DNA from: Sulfolobus sp. UBA167
Lineage (GTDB): Archaea > Thermoproteota > Thermoprotei_A > Sulfolobales > Sulfolobaceae
Length of the DNA stretch: 20,584 nt
Direction: 5' to 3'
NCBI GenBank assembly: GCA_002495845.1
Contig: DAHF01000065.1
Span: 1-20,584 of the forward strand
Under the pieces are notes generated by a model. That model did not search any database. It was not told the origin of the DNA and saw only the letters and a program-made list of their open reading frames with translations. Numbering within the stretch: position 1 is the stretch's first letter; the number at the start of each line of letters is the position of its first letter. This document shows positions 1 to 6,354 of this stretch, piece by piece. Made by a program: the position numbers and the translations under genes.

Positions 1-417
1 GAGAGCTCAGTGATAAACTTCTTGAGGTTGAAAAGCTTCGCTGATAAATACGTAGAGTTCAAGTCTTACATGAGGGTCGGATTAGAGGGAAAGTTTCCCC
101 TCCTCTTTGGAGTGTCTTTCTTGAGCTTCTGGGTTCAAGGTCTGTTCTTTTTCTTGATAACCCATAACTTACTCGTTTCCTCGTTTTTAATTGGAATATA
201 TATGGTTGGAGCCCTAGTTCCGATTCCTTCAGAGGCAGGAATAGGGGAGTTAATTCTTTCCTTGTTTCTCTCACCCCAAAACGTCGTGATAACTAGGATA
301 TCTTATCTGATCTCAAACGCTGTTGGCTTCCTTCTCTCAGGCGATGTGAGCTTCAAGGAAGTTAAAAATGGCATAACATTAGTAACTAAGGAGAGAGATG
401 GAAAACTTCTTGAGTGA
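1..417 (+). CDS. C-terminal part of an integral membrane protein, possibly flippase-like (LPG synthase TM family)
   Basis: The reading frame is open from the first base of the window, so this is the 3' end of a longer gene. The visible part carries hydrophobic segments (about residues 30-50 and 55-75 of the visible 138) and the stretch VPIPSEAGIGE. That stretch resembles the P-x-P-[GS]-G-x-G-x-x-E signature of the lysylphosphatidylglycerol synthase transmembrane / UPF0104 family (PF03706-type), whose members are polytopic lipid-associated membrane proteins. The GTG at base 10 is inside the protein and is not a credible start. The 3' end overlaps the next gene by 20 bases, which suggests co-transcription. 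The family call rests on one motif plus hydrophobicity. The substrate is unknown. Confidence 0.55.
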   Translation, partial: ESSVINFLRLKSFADKYVEFKSYMRVGLEGKFPLLFGVSFLSFWVQGLFFFLITHNLLVSSFLIGIYMVGALVPIPSEAGIGELILSLFLSPQNVVITRISYLISNAVGFLLSGDVSFKEVKNGITLVTKERDGKLLE

Positions 418-1420
418 ACCCGACTACAATGAGATAAGAAACAACATAATCGCTTTAACTCAGAAAGAGGAAGTTCTAATATGTACTAACTCCTTTGATG
501 TGGACTCATTGACCCTTTCTTCCTTGGTCATGAAATACTCTTCAGGGTATACGTTCATTTCTTTCTCTTCATCGGAGCAATGTGACCTAGTGCTCAGGAA
601 CGAGACTGCCGGAAGGTGGATAGAAGTCCAGTCCAAGAAGTACTTCGTAGGGAAGACGTCCTTTTCTTCATTCTTCTCGCTCTCCGTGAACGACCTTCTC
701 TCGATCCTCACAGGGGTTATGACGTCGGCAGTGCAGGAGAGAAGGCAACTCTCGGAGATAGAGAAAAACTTGATAATGAACTCGCAGTCCTTAGGGGTCA
801 CAATTGAGAACAACCTCAAGATACCTAACTACAAGCAATTACCACTTTCAATTTCATTAATGCTGTCACTGGATCCTTACCTTCCTGACATATCAGGGAA
901 CAGGGTGAATGCTATAAAGTTAGTCAAAGAACTTGGAGGAGACGAGGCGCTGAAGTTAGAGGACTTGAATGAGACTCAGCTCAATACTTTAATGTTCAGG
1001 ATCTTAGGTTCCATGTCTAAATACACTCAAGCCACGAGGGACGATGTAATAGCGAGTAGGATATTTTACATGGAGTACGACTTGCTTGAGATGGTTTTCG
1101 TTTCTCTTTACGAGCTAGACGTACATGGGGCAGGAAAGATAATAGAGATGGTATTCAATCCTTCCTTCGCTGAGGTTATGGTAGACGAGTTCAGGTCCAA
1201 TGCTATAAAGGGATTTTCGTTCAACGTCAAGGAAGGCAAGAGCATATATAAGGTAGAGACATCTTTGATGTCGCCTCAGTTAGCGCATTTAGTTATCCTC
1301 CAGCAGAAGATGAAAAACAAGCCAGTAGTTGTGGTCCAAGGTGATAAGAAATTTTCTAGCAAGTTTTTCTTTCCAGAACTAGACGGAAAGGGGTTAGCCC
1401 AAGTTGATGGTGTCGATTAA
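398..1420 (+). CDS. Cdc45/RecJ-like (degenerate DHH family) protein, candidate replisome component
   Basis: This is a 340-residue protein. Near residues 26-45 it has a beta-strand followed by TNSFDVDSLTLSSL, which aligns by eye with DHH motif I (x-x-D-x-D-G/S) of the RecJ/Cdc45 superfamily. The histidine-rich DHH triad and the other RecJ metal ligands are not evident. The last 90 residues (GKIIEMVFNP.., VVVVQGDKKFSSKFFF) could be a DHHA1-like substrate-binding domain. In Sulfolobales a nuclease-dead RecJ-like protein (archaeal Cdc45, also called RecJdbh) binds GINS and MCM to form the replicative helicase. As I recall, it sits near these same dph2/rpl10e genes, which is the main support for the call. 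ATG 398 follows a purine-rich GGAGAGAG and lies inside the end of the preceding gene. The stop overlaps pcc1 by 14 bases. A generic DHH-like phosphohydrolase remnant is the alternative. Confidence 0.6.
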   Translation: MENFLSEPDYNEIRNNIIALTQKEEVLICTNSFDVDSLTLSSLVMKYSSGYTFISFSSSEQCDLVLRNETAGRWIEVQSKKYFVGKTSFSSFFSLSVNDLLSILTGVMTSAVQERRQLSEIEKNLIMNSQSLGVTIENNLKIPNYKQLPLSISLMLSLDPYLPDISGNRVNAIKLVKELGGDEALKLEDLNETQLNTLMFRILGSMSKYTQATRDDVIASRIFYMEYDLLEMVFVSLYELDVHGAGKIIEMVFNPSFAEVMVDEFRSNAIKGFSFNVKEGKSIYKVETSLMSPQLAHLVILQQKMKNKPVVVVQGDKKFSSKFFFPELDGKGLAQVDGVD

Positions 1421-1655
1421 GATAGAAGTGGACTACGAAAAGCCTGAGGAAATTACAAAGTCGATTGAAGTTGATAACGTCGATGTCCCTGAAGGCATGA
1501 AAATCTCATCAAGAGAGGAGATAAACAAGGTAGTTATTTTGATTGAGATGGACGTTAAACAACCCAAGGACCTCATGACTATTAAGAATACCGCAGACGA
1601 GATAATGCGTCACGTTGAAGCGATAATAAGGACTATGAGAGGGTTAAATATATAG
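1407..1655 (+). CDS. pcc1: KEOPS complex subunit Pcc1
   Basis: An 82-residue small alpha/beta protein with the Pcc1 pattern: an N-terminal strand MVSIKIEVDY, a central strand VVILIEMDV, and a C-terminal helix with ADEIMRHVEAIIRTMRGL. Pcc1 is the dimerising subunit that bridges two Kae1 molecules in KEOPS, the complex that makes N6-threonylcarbamoyladenosine at position 37 of ANN-decoding tRNAs. Kae1 and Bud32 are in this window near 14.5-16.2 kb. I chose ATG 1407; TTG 1404 and GTG 1410 are adjacent alternatives. The gene overlaps the end of the Cdc45-like gene, implying translational coupling, and rpl10e follows after 29 bases. Length and predicted fold agree with the family. Confidence 0.85.
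   Translation: MVSIKIEVDYEKPEEITKSIEVDNVDVPEGMKISSREEINKVVILIEMDVKQPKDLMTIKNTADEIMRHVEAIIRTMRGLNI
1640..1653 (+). promoter_or_regulatory. candidate internal TATA box for rpl10e
   Basis: TTAAATATATA near 1644-1653 lies in the last codons of pcc1. Its centre is about 35 bases before ATG 1685, which would give a leader of roughly 10 bases. It may let the ribosomal protein gene be transcribed separately from the upstream operon. This is inferred from spacing only. Confidence 0.4.
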
Positions 1656-1684
1656 GGTTAACAGTAAAAGGGTATCTGATAAAA

Positions 1685-2200
1685 ATGGGACTAAGACCAG
1701 GAAGGTGTTACAGAGAGTTCTCAGGGCCAGCATATACCAGAAAGGAGTATATACCTGGTATACCAATGCCTAAGATAACTAAGTTCACCATGGGTGACGC
1801 TAAAGCCGATTATGATTTTGAGGTGAAGCTTGTTGCAACTCAGACTGGGCAAATCCGTCACAACGCTTTGGAGGCAGCAAGACAGATGGCTTTGAAGTAC
1901 ATGACCAAGAAAATAGGCTCTGAAACTGGGTTCTACTTGTGGGTCTTGAAGTACCCCCACCATGTGATCAGAGAGAACAAGATGATGGCTTTCGCTGGGG
2001 CAGACAGACTTCAGGACGGGATGCGTCTGTCCTTTGGTAAGCCAATAGGTACAGCAGCGAGGATAGAGAAGCTGGGCGAACCTATAATGCTACTGAAAGT
2101 GAAGAAGGATCACTTGGAGTTCGCCAAGGAAGCATTGAGGATAGCCTCGTCAAAGGTTCCCCTCGATGTTAGAGTAGAGTACTCTCAAGTAAAGAAGTGA
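1685..2200 (+). CDS. rpl10e: Large-subunit ribosomal protein L10e / uL16
   Basis: 171 residues, the usual archaeal length. The N-terminus MGLRPGRCYREFSGPAYTRK, the G-I-P-x-x-K-I-x-x-F-x-M-G segment at about 25-37, and the region VLKYPHHVIRENKMMAFAGA (about 77-96) are the hallmarks of archaeal L10e (uL16). In the ribosome this protein contacts the A-site tRNA elbow and helps organise the peptidyl-transferase region. The gene lies 29 bases after pcc1. Its TGA stop overlaps the GTG start of dph2 (GTGA), so the next gene is probably translated by coupling. Nothing looks abnormal. Confidence 0.95.
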   Translation: MGLRPGRCYREFSGPAYTRKEYIPGIPMPKITKFTMGDAKADYDFEVKLVATQTGQIRHNALEAARQMALKYMTKKIGSETGFYLWVLKYPHHVIRENKMMAFAGADRLQDGMRLSFGKPIGTAARIEKLGEPIMLLKVKKDHLEFAKEALRIASSKVPLDVRVEYSQVKK

Positions 2201-3219
2201 GAGGTCATTTTCTTTTGCCGTACGATTTTCAGGAAAGTTATGTAATTCAGGAAATAAGGAAACGTAGAGCTAAGAGAGTTCTTCTTCAATTCCCTGAAGG
2301 TCTCAGGTATTTTTCGAGCGATATAGTGAAGGAAATAAGTAGATCCCTTCCTGATGTAGAGATTATAATTTCGGGAGATTCTAGCTGGGGCGCATGCGAT
2401 GTGGCAGAACATGAAGCAAGACAGCTCGGAGTTGACCTCATAGTCCATTATGGTCATTCCCCATATACTTGGTATTATCCAAAGTTTCCTACAATATTTG
2501 TAGAAGCAAAGAGCAGTCTTTTACCTGGGGAGAAGCTTATCAAGGATACCGTAAAACTTCTCTCGAGATATGAACCAAGGAAAGTAGGTCTCACGGCAAC
2601 TGTTCAACACGTGTCTTCCATACCTTATGTGAAAGAGATACTAGAAAAAGAAGGATTCCAAGTTGAGGTCGGAAAGCCTTCTAATCCATTCATGCACGAC
2701 GGTCAAGTCCTTGGCTGTGACTACAAAGCTGGGCTAAACGTGGATGCGGAAGCCTACGTCAACATCTCAGGCGGGCTCTTCCATTCCTTAGGTCTAGGTC
2801 TAGCTACGGGAAAGCCGGTCATAAAGGTAGACCCTTACAGCGATTCTGTTGAAGACATATCGAAGGAAGTCTACAAGTTCCTTAAGATCAGGTACGGCAA
2901 GATCATGCAGGCCATGTCAGCCAAAAGTTGGGTTATAATCCGTGGTGTAATGACGGGGCAGGACAGACCTATGATGGTGAAGTTCCTTACTTCAGAGCTG
3001 AAGAAGAAGGGATTCGAAGTAATCATAGTTTCCTCCAGGGTGCTGAACGTCGAAGTCCTCAGAAATTTGGACAGACCTAGCATAGACGCGTTCATAGTCA
3101 CGTCCTGTCCAAGGCTCCCTACGGACGACCTTTACGGCTACGAGAAGCCAGTCCTAACTCCAGGGGAAGCTAAAATGGTTATTAATAATAAGCTAGACCC
3201 CTACATTTTCCCGTGGTAA
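2197..3219 (+). CDS. dph2: Diphthamide biosynthesis enzyme Dph2 (2-(3-amino-3-carboxypropyl)histidine synthase)
   Basis: 340 residues with three cysteines in the pattern of archaeal Dph2: GAC near residue 67, LGCD near 173 and TSCPR near 303. Together they bind a noncanonical radical-SAM [4Fe-4S] cluster. The enzyme transfers a 3-amino-3-carboxypropyl group from S-adenosylmethionine to a histidine of elongation factor 2, the first step of diphthamide synthesis. QFPEGLR near residues 31-37 and the Rossmann-like repeats also fit. The start is GTG 2197, which overlaps the rpl10e stop; TTG 2215 is possible. csl4 begins two bases after the stop. Placement next to a ribosomal protein fits its role in translation elongation. 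Confidence 0.92.
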   Translation: MRGHFLLPYDFQESYVIQEIRKRRAKRVLLQFPEGLRYFSSDIVKEISRSLPDVEIIISGDSSWGACDVAEHEARQLGVDLIVHYGHSPYTWYYPKFPTIFVEAKSSLLPGEKLIKDTVKLLSRYEPRKVGLTATVQHVSSIPYVKEILEKEGFQVEVGKPSNPFMHDGQVLGCDYKAGLNVDAEAYVNISGGLFHSLGLGLATGKPVIKVDPYSDSVEDISKEVYKFLKIRYGKIMQAMSAKSWVIIRGVMTGQDRPMMVKFLTSELKKKGFEVIIVSSRVLNVEVLRNLDRPSIDAFIVTSCPRLPTDDLYGYEKPVLTPGEAKMVINNKLDPYIFPW

Positions 3220-3220
3220 A

Positions 3221-3808
3221 ATGAGGAAACAAGGAGAGCTCTCCTTGCCTGGAGAGGAACTAGCGGTGATAGAGGAATTCATGCCCGGCGATGGCACATA
3301 TGAGGCTGAGGGGAAGATAAGGTCAGCAATCATAGGCAAGATATTTTATGATATGCTGAATAGAAAGAGCAACGTCATCGTAGTGAAGAAGTCCCCTCTG
3401 ACAAACCTGAGGAAAGCCAAATACATGATAGGAGTAGTGGAATCGATAACCGGGGAGAACGCTAAGGTGTCGGTCTACGCTGTAGAGGAAAAGAACGTCG
3501 GTGATTCAATATCTGCTATCCTCCACGTGTCCCAGATAGCTAACAAGAGAATAGGCTCGATTTCATCTTACTTAAAGCCGGGAGACGTAATAAGGGCTAA
3601 GCCGATAACTTCGAGAATACCAATATCCCTCACTACGAAGCCTAATGACTGTGGCGTAATTTTAGCTAAGTGTTCCATATGTGGAACGTTAATGAATAGA
3701 GAAGACGAAGAACATTTAAGGTGTCCTTATTGTAATAACGTAGAAACCAGAAAAATAGGACTTTATGCGGTGAAGAGGAATGGACGTAAAGGTTCTCAAA
3801 AGGAATGA
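3221..3808 (+). CDS. csl4: Exosome RNA-binding cap protein Csl4
   Basis: 195 residues. The N-terminal domain has the Csl4 pattern (LPGEELAVIEEFMPGDGTYE, a short barrel). A central S1-like RNA-binding domain (about 65-140) includes IGVVESITGENAKVSVY and KPGDVIRAKPITSRIPISLTTK. A C-terminal zinc ribbon has CSIC and CPYC about 20 residues apart (about 155-177). Csl4 sits on the RNA-entry cap of the archaeal exosome, with Rrp4 and DnaG, above the Rrp41/Rrp42 ring, and helps recruit substrates. None of the catalytic exosome genes are in the window. ATG 3221 lies directly after the dph2 stop. The last 29 bases overlap rpoL in another frame. Confidence 0.92.
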   Translation: MRKQGELSLPGEELAVIEEFMPGDGTYEAEGKIRSAIIGKIFYDMLNRKSNVIVVKKSPLTNLRKAKYMIGVVESITGENAKVSVYAVEEKNVGDSISAILHVSQIANKRIGSISSYLKPGDVIRAKPITSRIPISLTTKPNDCGVILAKCSICGTLMNREDEEHLRCPYCNNVETRKIGLYAVKRNGRKGSQKE

Positions 3809-4055
3809 AAACTACGTTGAGTTAGAGGTACAAGGAGAGGAACACACTCTGGGCAATTTGATAGCAGGCATGCTTCAGAGGGTAAAAGGAGTTACATTTG
3901 CATCGTACTATAAGCCTCATCCTTTGGTGGACAACATAATCATAAAGATAATGACAGACGGATCCATAACTCCATTTGAGGCATTGAAGGAGGCGATCAA
4001 GATAGGTAAGGAATATTCCGAACAATACCTAAAGGAGATAAAGTCATTGTCATGA
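3780..4055 (+). CDS. rpoL: DNA-directed RNA polymerase subunit L (Rpo11)
   Basis: 91 residues. The core EEHTLGNLIAGMLQRVKGVTFASYYKPHPL (about 20-49, quoted in part as the HTLGN and Y-K-P-H-P-L motifs) is diagnostic of archaeal RpoL, the counterpart of eukaryotic Rpb11/AC19. It heterodimerises with Rpo3 to form the assembly platform of RNA polymerase. ATG 3780 follows GAAGAGG within csl4, giving a 29-base overlap, so expression is tied to csl4. The TGA stop overlaps the ATG of the next small gene. Length is typical. Confidence 0.95.
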   Translation: MDVKVLKRNENYVELEVQGEEHTLGNLIAGMLQRVKGVTFASYYKPHPLVDNIIIKIMTDGSITPFEALKEAIKIGKEYSEQYLKEIKSLS

Positions 4056-4306
4056 AGGAAAGGAGGATCGCGGTCAAGGCTAGCCATAGTTTCCTCCAAG
4101 GAATATGCGTATTTAGAGGGAGCTTTCTAGAAGACCTCATATTGAGCAAGGAAGACGTGGTATCGAAATTTCTTGCGGACTCAGTGAGGGAAGAAGTTAT
4201 GGAGTCAAATTTCGGTTATAGGAACTCTTATAGAGGAGATCTAGAGGGCTTGTGTCTCATGATTGTTTCTAGGATATCAGAAAAGTTAAATACTATAAAA
4301 CAATAA
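4052..4306 (+). CDS. Unknown 84-residue protein between rpoL and tfs
   Basis: I do not recognise this protein. It starts with ATG 4052, overlapping the rpoL stop (ATGA), which argues for real translation by coupling. The sequence is mixed alpha/beta: a strand-like N-terminus (RRIAVKASHSFLQGICVFRGSF), an acidic helix-like middle (EDVVSKFLADSVREEVMES) and a C-terminal helix (LCLMIVSRISEKLNT). Two cysteines are present but no zinc motif, and there is no signal peptide or clear membrane segment. Its position between two transcription-machinery genes, in one directional run, suggests an accessory role in transcription or RNA processing, but that is inference from neighbourhood only. Confidence 0.7.
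   Translation: MKERRIAVKASHSFLQGICVFRGSFLEDLILSKEDVVSKFLADSVREEVMESNFGYRNSYRGDLEGLCLMIVSRISEKLNTIKQ
4281..4301 (+). promoter_or_regulatory. candidate TATA region for tfs
   Basis: GAAAAGTTAAATACTATAAAAC-like sequence contains two overlapping TATA candidates, TTAAATA (about 4286-4292) and CTATAAAA (about 4293-4300), preceded by a purine BRE-like GAAAAG. A start of transcription about 26 bases downstream falls at 4315-4323. That is after ATG 4307 and at or just before the GTG 4322 / TTG 4331 alternatives. Confidence 0.45.
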
Positions 4307-4330
4307 ATGACCTCTATTCTGGTGGTCGTT

Positions 4331-4663
4331 TTGAAGTTCTGTCCGAAATGCAATTCTATGATGTCTCCCAGGAAATCTCAGGGCAAAAGTGTGTATAAAT
4401 GTCCAAAGTGCGGGTACGAGGAAGAGATGAAGCAGAGCGTAATAATAACCAACAAGGTTAAGCACTCTGCTAAGGAAAAAACCCTGGTCCTTGAGGATGG
4501 AGATAAACCGGAAGGTGCTCAATTAATTAAGGGCGTATCTTGCCCAGCATGTGGTAATGGCGAAGCATATTTCTGGATGCTACAAACTAGGAGCGCAGAT
4601 GAACCAGCTACTAGGTTTTATAAGTGCACTAAGTGCGGTAAAGTCTGGAGGGAATACGAGTAA
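4331..4663 (+). CDS. tfs: Transcription factor S (TFS, TFIIS/Rpo-M-like cleavage factor)
   Basis: About 110 residues with two zinc ribbons. The N-terminal one begins KFCPKCNSMM and ends with CPKCGYEEE. The C-terminal one has CPACGN, then RSADEPATR and CTKCG. The acidic D-E pair in the RSADEPATR hairpin is the catalytic tip that enters the RNA polymerase secondary channel and stimulates cleavage of backtracked RNA, as in eukaryotic TFIIS. Family members normally begin M-K-F-C-P-K-C, so I place the start at TTG 4331, preceded by GGTGG at 4321-4325. GTG 4322 (leaderless from the upstream TATA) or ATG 4307 would add 3 or 8 residues. The stop is 32 bases before tRNA-Arg. Confidence 0.9.
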   Translation: MKFCPKCNSMMSPRKSQGKSVYKCPKCGYEEEMKQSVIITNKVKHSAKEKTLVLEDGDKPEGAQLIKGVSCPACGNGEAYFWMLQTRSADEPATRFYKCTKCGKVWREYE

Positions 4664-4693
4664 ATCTTATTAGCAAATAGGATTTATCATAGT

Positions 4694-4773
<80 letters not shown>

Positions 4774-4960
4774 CATTAGGGGATACTCCTACACCCCAAG
4801 TTCTTTCATTTTTAACTATGATTCAACCACGTCAGCTAAAGGTCCTACGTAAGTTTCCTTTACGTTACTTTTCTCATAATCTAGCTTGTAAATGTAATAC
4901 TATCTTTTCTTTCACGTAAAATATACTCGCCGAATTTATATCTACGTTACTTCTCTCAAA
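4774..4960. other. Intergenic region after tRNA-Arg with a direct repeat
   Basis: No convincing gene. It contains a T-rich stretch (about 4801-4816, CTTTCATTTTT) that may end tRNA-Arg transcription. It also holds the first copy of a 20-base direct repeat at 4861-4880, and several ACGTAA / TTACGT words (4829-4834, 4861-4866, 4915-4919). The reading frame passing through this stretch from the tRNA is a shadow of the tRNA and has no protein-like character. Confidence 0.6.
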
Positions 4961-4962
4961 AT
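4861..4962. repeat. Direct repeat, two 20-base copies (18/20 identical)
   Basis: Copy 1 at 4861-4880 is tacgttacttttctcataat. Copy 2 at 4943-4962 is tacgttacttctctcaaaat. They differ at two positions and start 82 bases apart. Each copy is followed by a TAAATGTAA word (near 4889 and 4982). Copy 2 runs into the ATG of the small ORF at 4961. The pair could be a regulator binding site or the remains of a local duplication. Confidence 0.65.
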
Positions 4963-5068
4963 GCCTTCAGTACTCGTCAATAAATGTAACGCGCGGATAA
5001 AGGATATAAGCAATAGCGAAACTTCTGCAGTGACGATTTTAGAATTTTCTGCAAAGATACTGACGTAA
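4961..5068 (+). CDS. Possible leaderless 35-residue ORF, with a protein-like continuation in the -1 frame (perhaps a broken gene)
   Basis: ATG 4961 opens a 35-codon frame (begins MPSVLVNKCNARIKDIS, ends ILEFSAKILT) that stops at TAA 5066-5068. TTTATAT at 4935-4941 is centred about 23 bases upstream, roughly where a leaderless promoter would lie. From about 5056 the -1 frame reads on without a stop (VRELYDPLNEIICIFRGIEV, then KRPRRGTLAG) and continues antisense through tRNA-Gln. Both halves look like protein. One interpretation is a single gene split by a frameshift or sequencing error; another is a decayed gene beside a tRNA. I do not recognise the product, and chance cannot be excluded at this length. 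Confidence 0.3.
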   Translation: MPSVLVNKCNARIKDISNSETSAVTILEFSAKILT

Positions 5069-5138
5069 GAGAGCTTTATGATCCTTTAAACGAGATTATA
5101 TGTATCTTTAGAGGAATAGAGGTTGAAAAGAGGCCAAG

Positions 5139-5153
5139 GCGAGGGACTCTCGC
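5139..5153 (-). other. Short hairpin just downstream of tRNA-Gln
   Basis: GCGAG (5139-5143) and CTCGC (5149-5153) form a 5-bp stem around a 5-base loop. It starts 10 bases past the tRNA-Gln 3' end on the - strand. No T-run follows on that strand immediately, so a terminator is not established. It may be a processing or trailer element. Confidence 0.3.
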
Positions 5154-5162
5154 GGGACCTAA

Positions 5163-5235
5163 TAGCCGGGCAGGGATTCGAACCCTGGTCCCAGGGGCCA
5201 AAGCCCTAGATCCTTGGCCGCTAGACTACCCGGCT
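5163..5235 (-). tRNA. tRNA-Gln (anticodon TTG), CCA not encoded
   Basis: Read on the - strand, the acceptor AGCCGGG pairs with CCCGGCT and the discriminator is A (from T5163). The anticodon stem TAGGG/CCCTG encloses the loop CTTTGGC, with TTG in the anticodon position. The T arm is CAGGG/TTCGAAT/CCCTG. No intron is present. The three bases after the discriminator are not CCA, unlike the neighbouring tRNA-Arg, so CCA must be added after transcription. It decodes CAA. Confidence 0.96.
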
Positions 5236-5257
5236 AAATTCATAGTCGCTGTGACTA

Positions 5258-5266
5258 CATTTAAAA
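5258..5266 (-). promoter_or_regulatory. TATA box of tRNA-Gln
   Basis: On the - strand TTTTAAATG, centred at 5262, lies 27 bases before the first base of tRNA-Gln (5235). A-rich sequence (AGAAAAAG) precedes it as a possible BRE. Confidence 0.7.
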
Positions 5267-5345
5267 CTTTTTCTTAGTTTGTTATATCCTGAATCATGCC
5301 TAGTTCACGTGAAGAATATGACATAAGGTATAATTTAAATAAATA

Positions 5346-5384
5346 CCGAAAACTTTATAAATGTTGAAAACATAAGTTTAAAAG
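5346..5384 (+). promoter_or_regulatory. Promoter of tfb (BRE and TATA)
   Basis: CCGAAAAC (5347-5353) followed by TTTATAAA (5354-5361) is a good BRE/TATA pair, giving a predicted transcription start near 5384. A second TATA-like TTTAAAA lies at 5377-5383, with a start near 5406. Either would give a leader of 15-40 bases containing GGTGG. Confidence 0.6.
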
Positions 5385-5421
5385 GTTTGTGGGTTCTTCA
5401 CAACCTCTAGGTGGTCAACAC

Positions 5422-6354
5422 ATGTCTCAAGATTCAGAAAAGGATTCTCAATCTGCTTCATCTATTTGTCCTCAAGATAAAATAGTTTTCGATGCAGAAA
5501 GGGGAGAATATATATGCACTGAAACCGGCGAGGTAATAGAAGAAAGGGCTATAGATCAAGGCCCAGAATGGAGAGCTTTCACCCCAGAGGAGAAAGAGAA
5601 GAGGAGCAGAGTAGGGGGTCCATTAAATCAGACTATACATGACAGAGGTCTTTCAACTCTAATAGACTGGAAAGACAAGGATGCAATGGGTAGAACTCTA
5701 GACCCGCGTAGGAGGCTTGAAGCTCTTAGATGGAGAAAGTGGCAGATAAGAGCTAGGATTCAGAGCTCCATAGATCGTAACTTAGCTCAAGCGATGAATG
5801 AGTTAGAGCGTATTGGAAACCTCCTCAATTTGCCTAAATCAGTAAAGGATGAGGCCGCACTGATTTACAGGAAGGCAGTCGAAAAGGGTTTGGTAAGAGG
5901 AAGGAGCATAGAGAGCGTTGTAGCCGCAGCAATTTACGCTGCATGTAGAAGAATGAAGATAGCAAGAACACTAGACGAAATATCTCAGTTTACCAAGGCT
6001 AATAGGAAAGAGGTAGCAAGATGCTATAGATTATTATTGAGAGAACTTGACGTTGAGGTTCCTGTAAGCGATTCGAAGGACTATGTAACTAGAATAGGTT
6101 CACTTCTCAGACTAAGTGGTGCTGTAATGAAGACTGCAGCTGAAATTCTTGATAAGGCTAAAAACGTAGGGCTTACCGCAGGAAAGGATCCTGCAGGTTT
6201 GGCTGCAGCAGCGATCTATATAGCAGCTCTTCAAAACGATGATAGGAGAACTCAGAAAGAGATAGCCCAAGTAGCTGGAGTTACGGAAGTAACAGTGAGA
6301 AACAGATATAAGGAGTTAATTAATGAGTTAAAAATACAAATCCCTACACAATAA
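5422..6354 (+). CDS. tfb: Transcription initiation factor B (TFB, TFIIB homologue)
   Basis: 310 residues from ATG 5422, matching the usual length. Domains in order: an N-terminal zinc-ribbon region (about 13-45), the B-reader/linker segment GPEWRAFTPEEKEKRSRVGG (about 53-72) and DRGLSTLIDWKDKDAMGRTL, then two cyclin-like repeats. The second repeat ends in the helix-turn-helix QKEIAQVAGVTEVTVRNRYK, which reads the BRE. TFB bridges the TATA/TBP complex and RNA polymerase. The zinc ribbon keeps only CPQD and YICTETGE, so two of the four usual cysteines are absent. I recall the same reduced form in Sulfolobus TFB1. GGTGG at 5410-5414, seven bases from ATG 5422, favours this start over GTG 5389. 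The gene is monocistronic. Confidence 0.95.
   Translation: MSQDSEKDSQSASSICPQDKIVFDAERGEYICTETGEVIEERAIDQGPEWRAFTPEEKEKRSRVGGPLNQTIHDRGLSTLIDWKDKDAMGRTLDPRRRLEALRWRKWQIRARIQSSIDRNLAQAMNELERIGNLLNLPKSVKDEAALIYRKAVEKGLVRGRSIESVVAAAIYAACRRMKIARTLDEISQFTKANRKEVARCYRLLLRELDVEVPVSDSKDYVTRIGSLLRLSGAVMKTAAEILDKAKNVGLTAGKDPAGLAAAAIYIAALQNDDRRTQKEIAQVAGVTEVTVRNRYKELINELKIQIPTQ

Noticed and set aside
5018..5065. Possible C/D box guide RNA (GTGACGA ... CTGA)
   Set aside because: Box C is imperfect, no convincing C'/D' pair lies between, and the terminal stem is absent.
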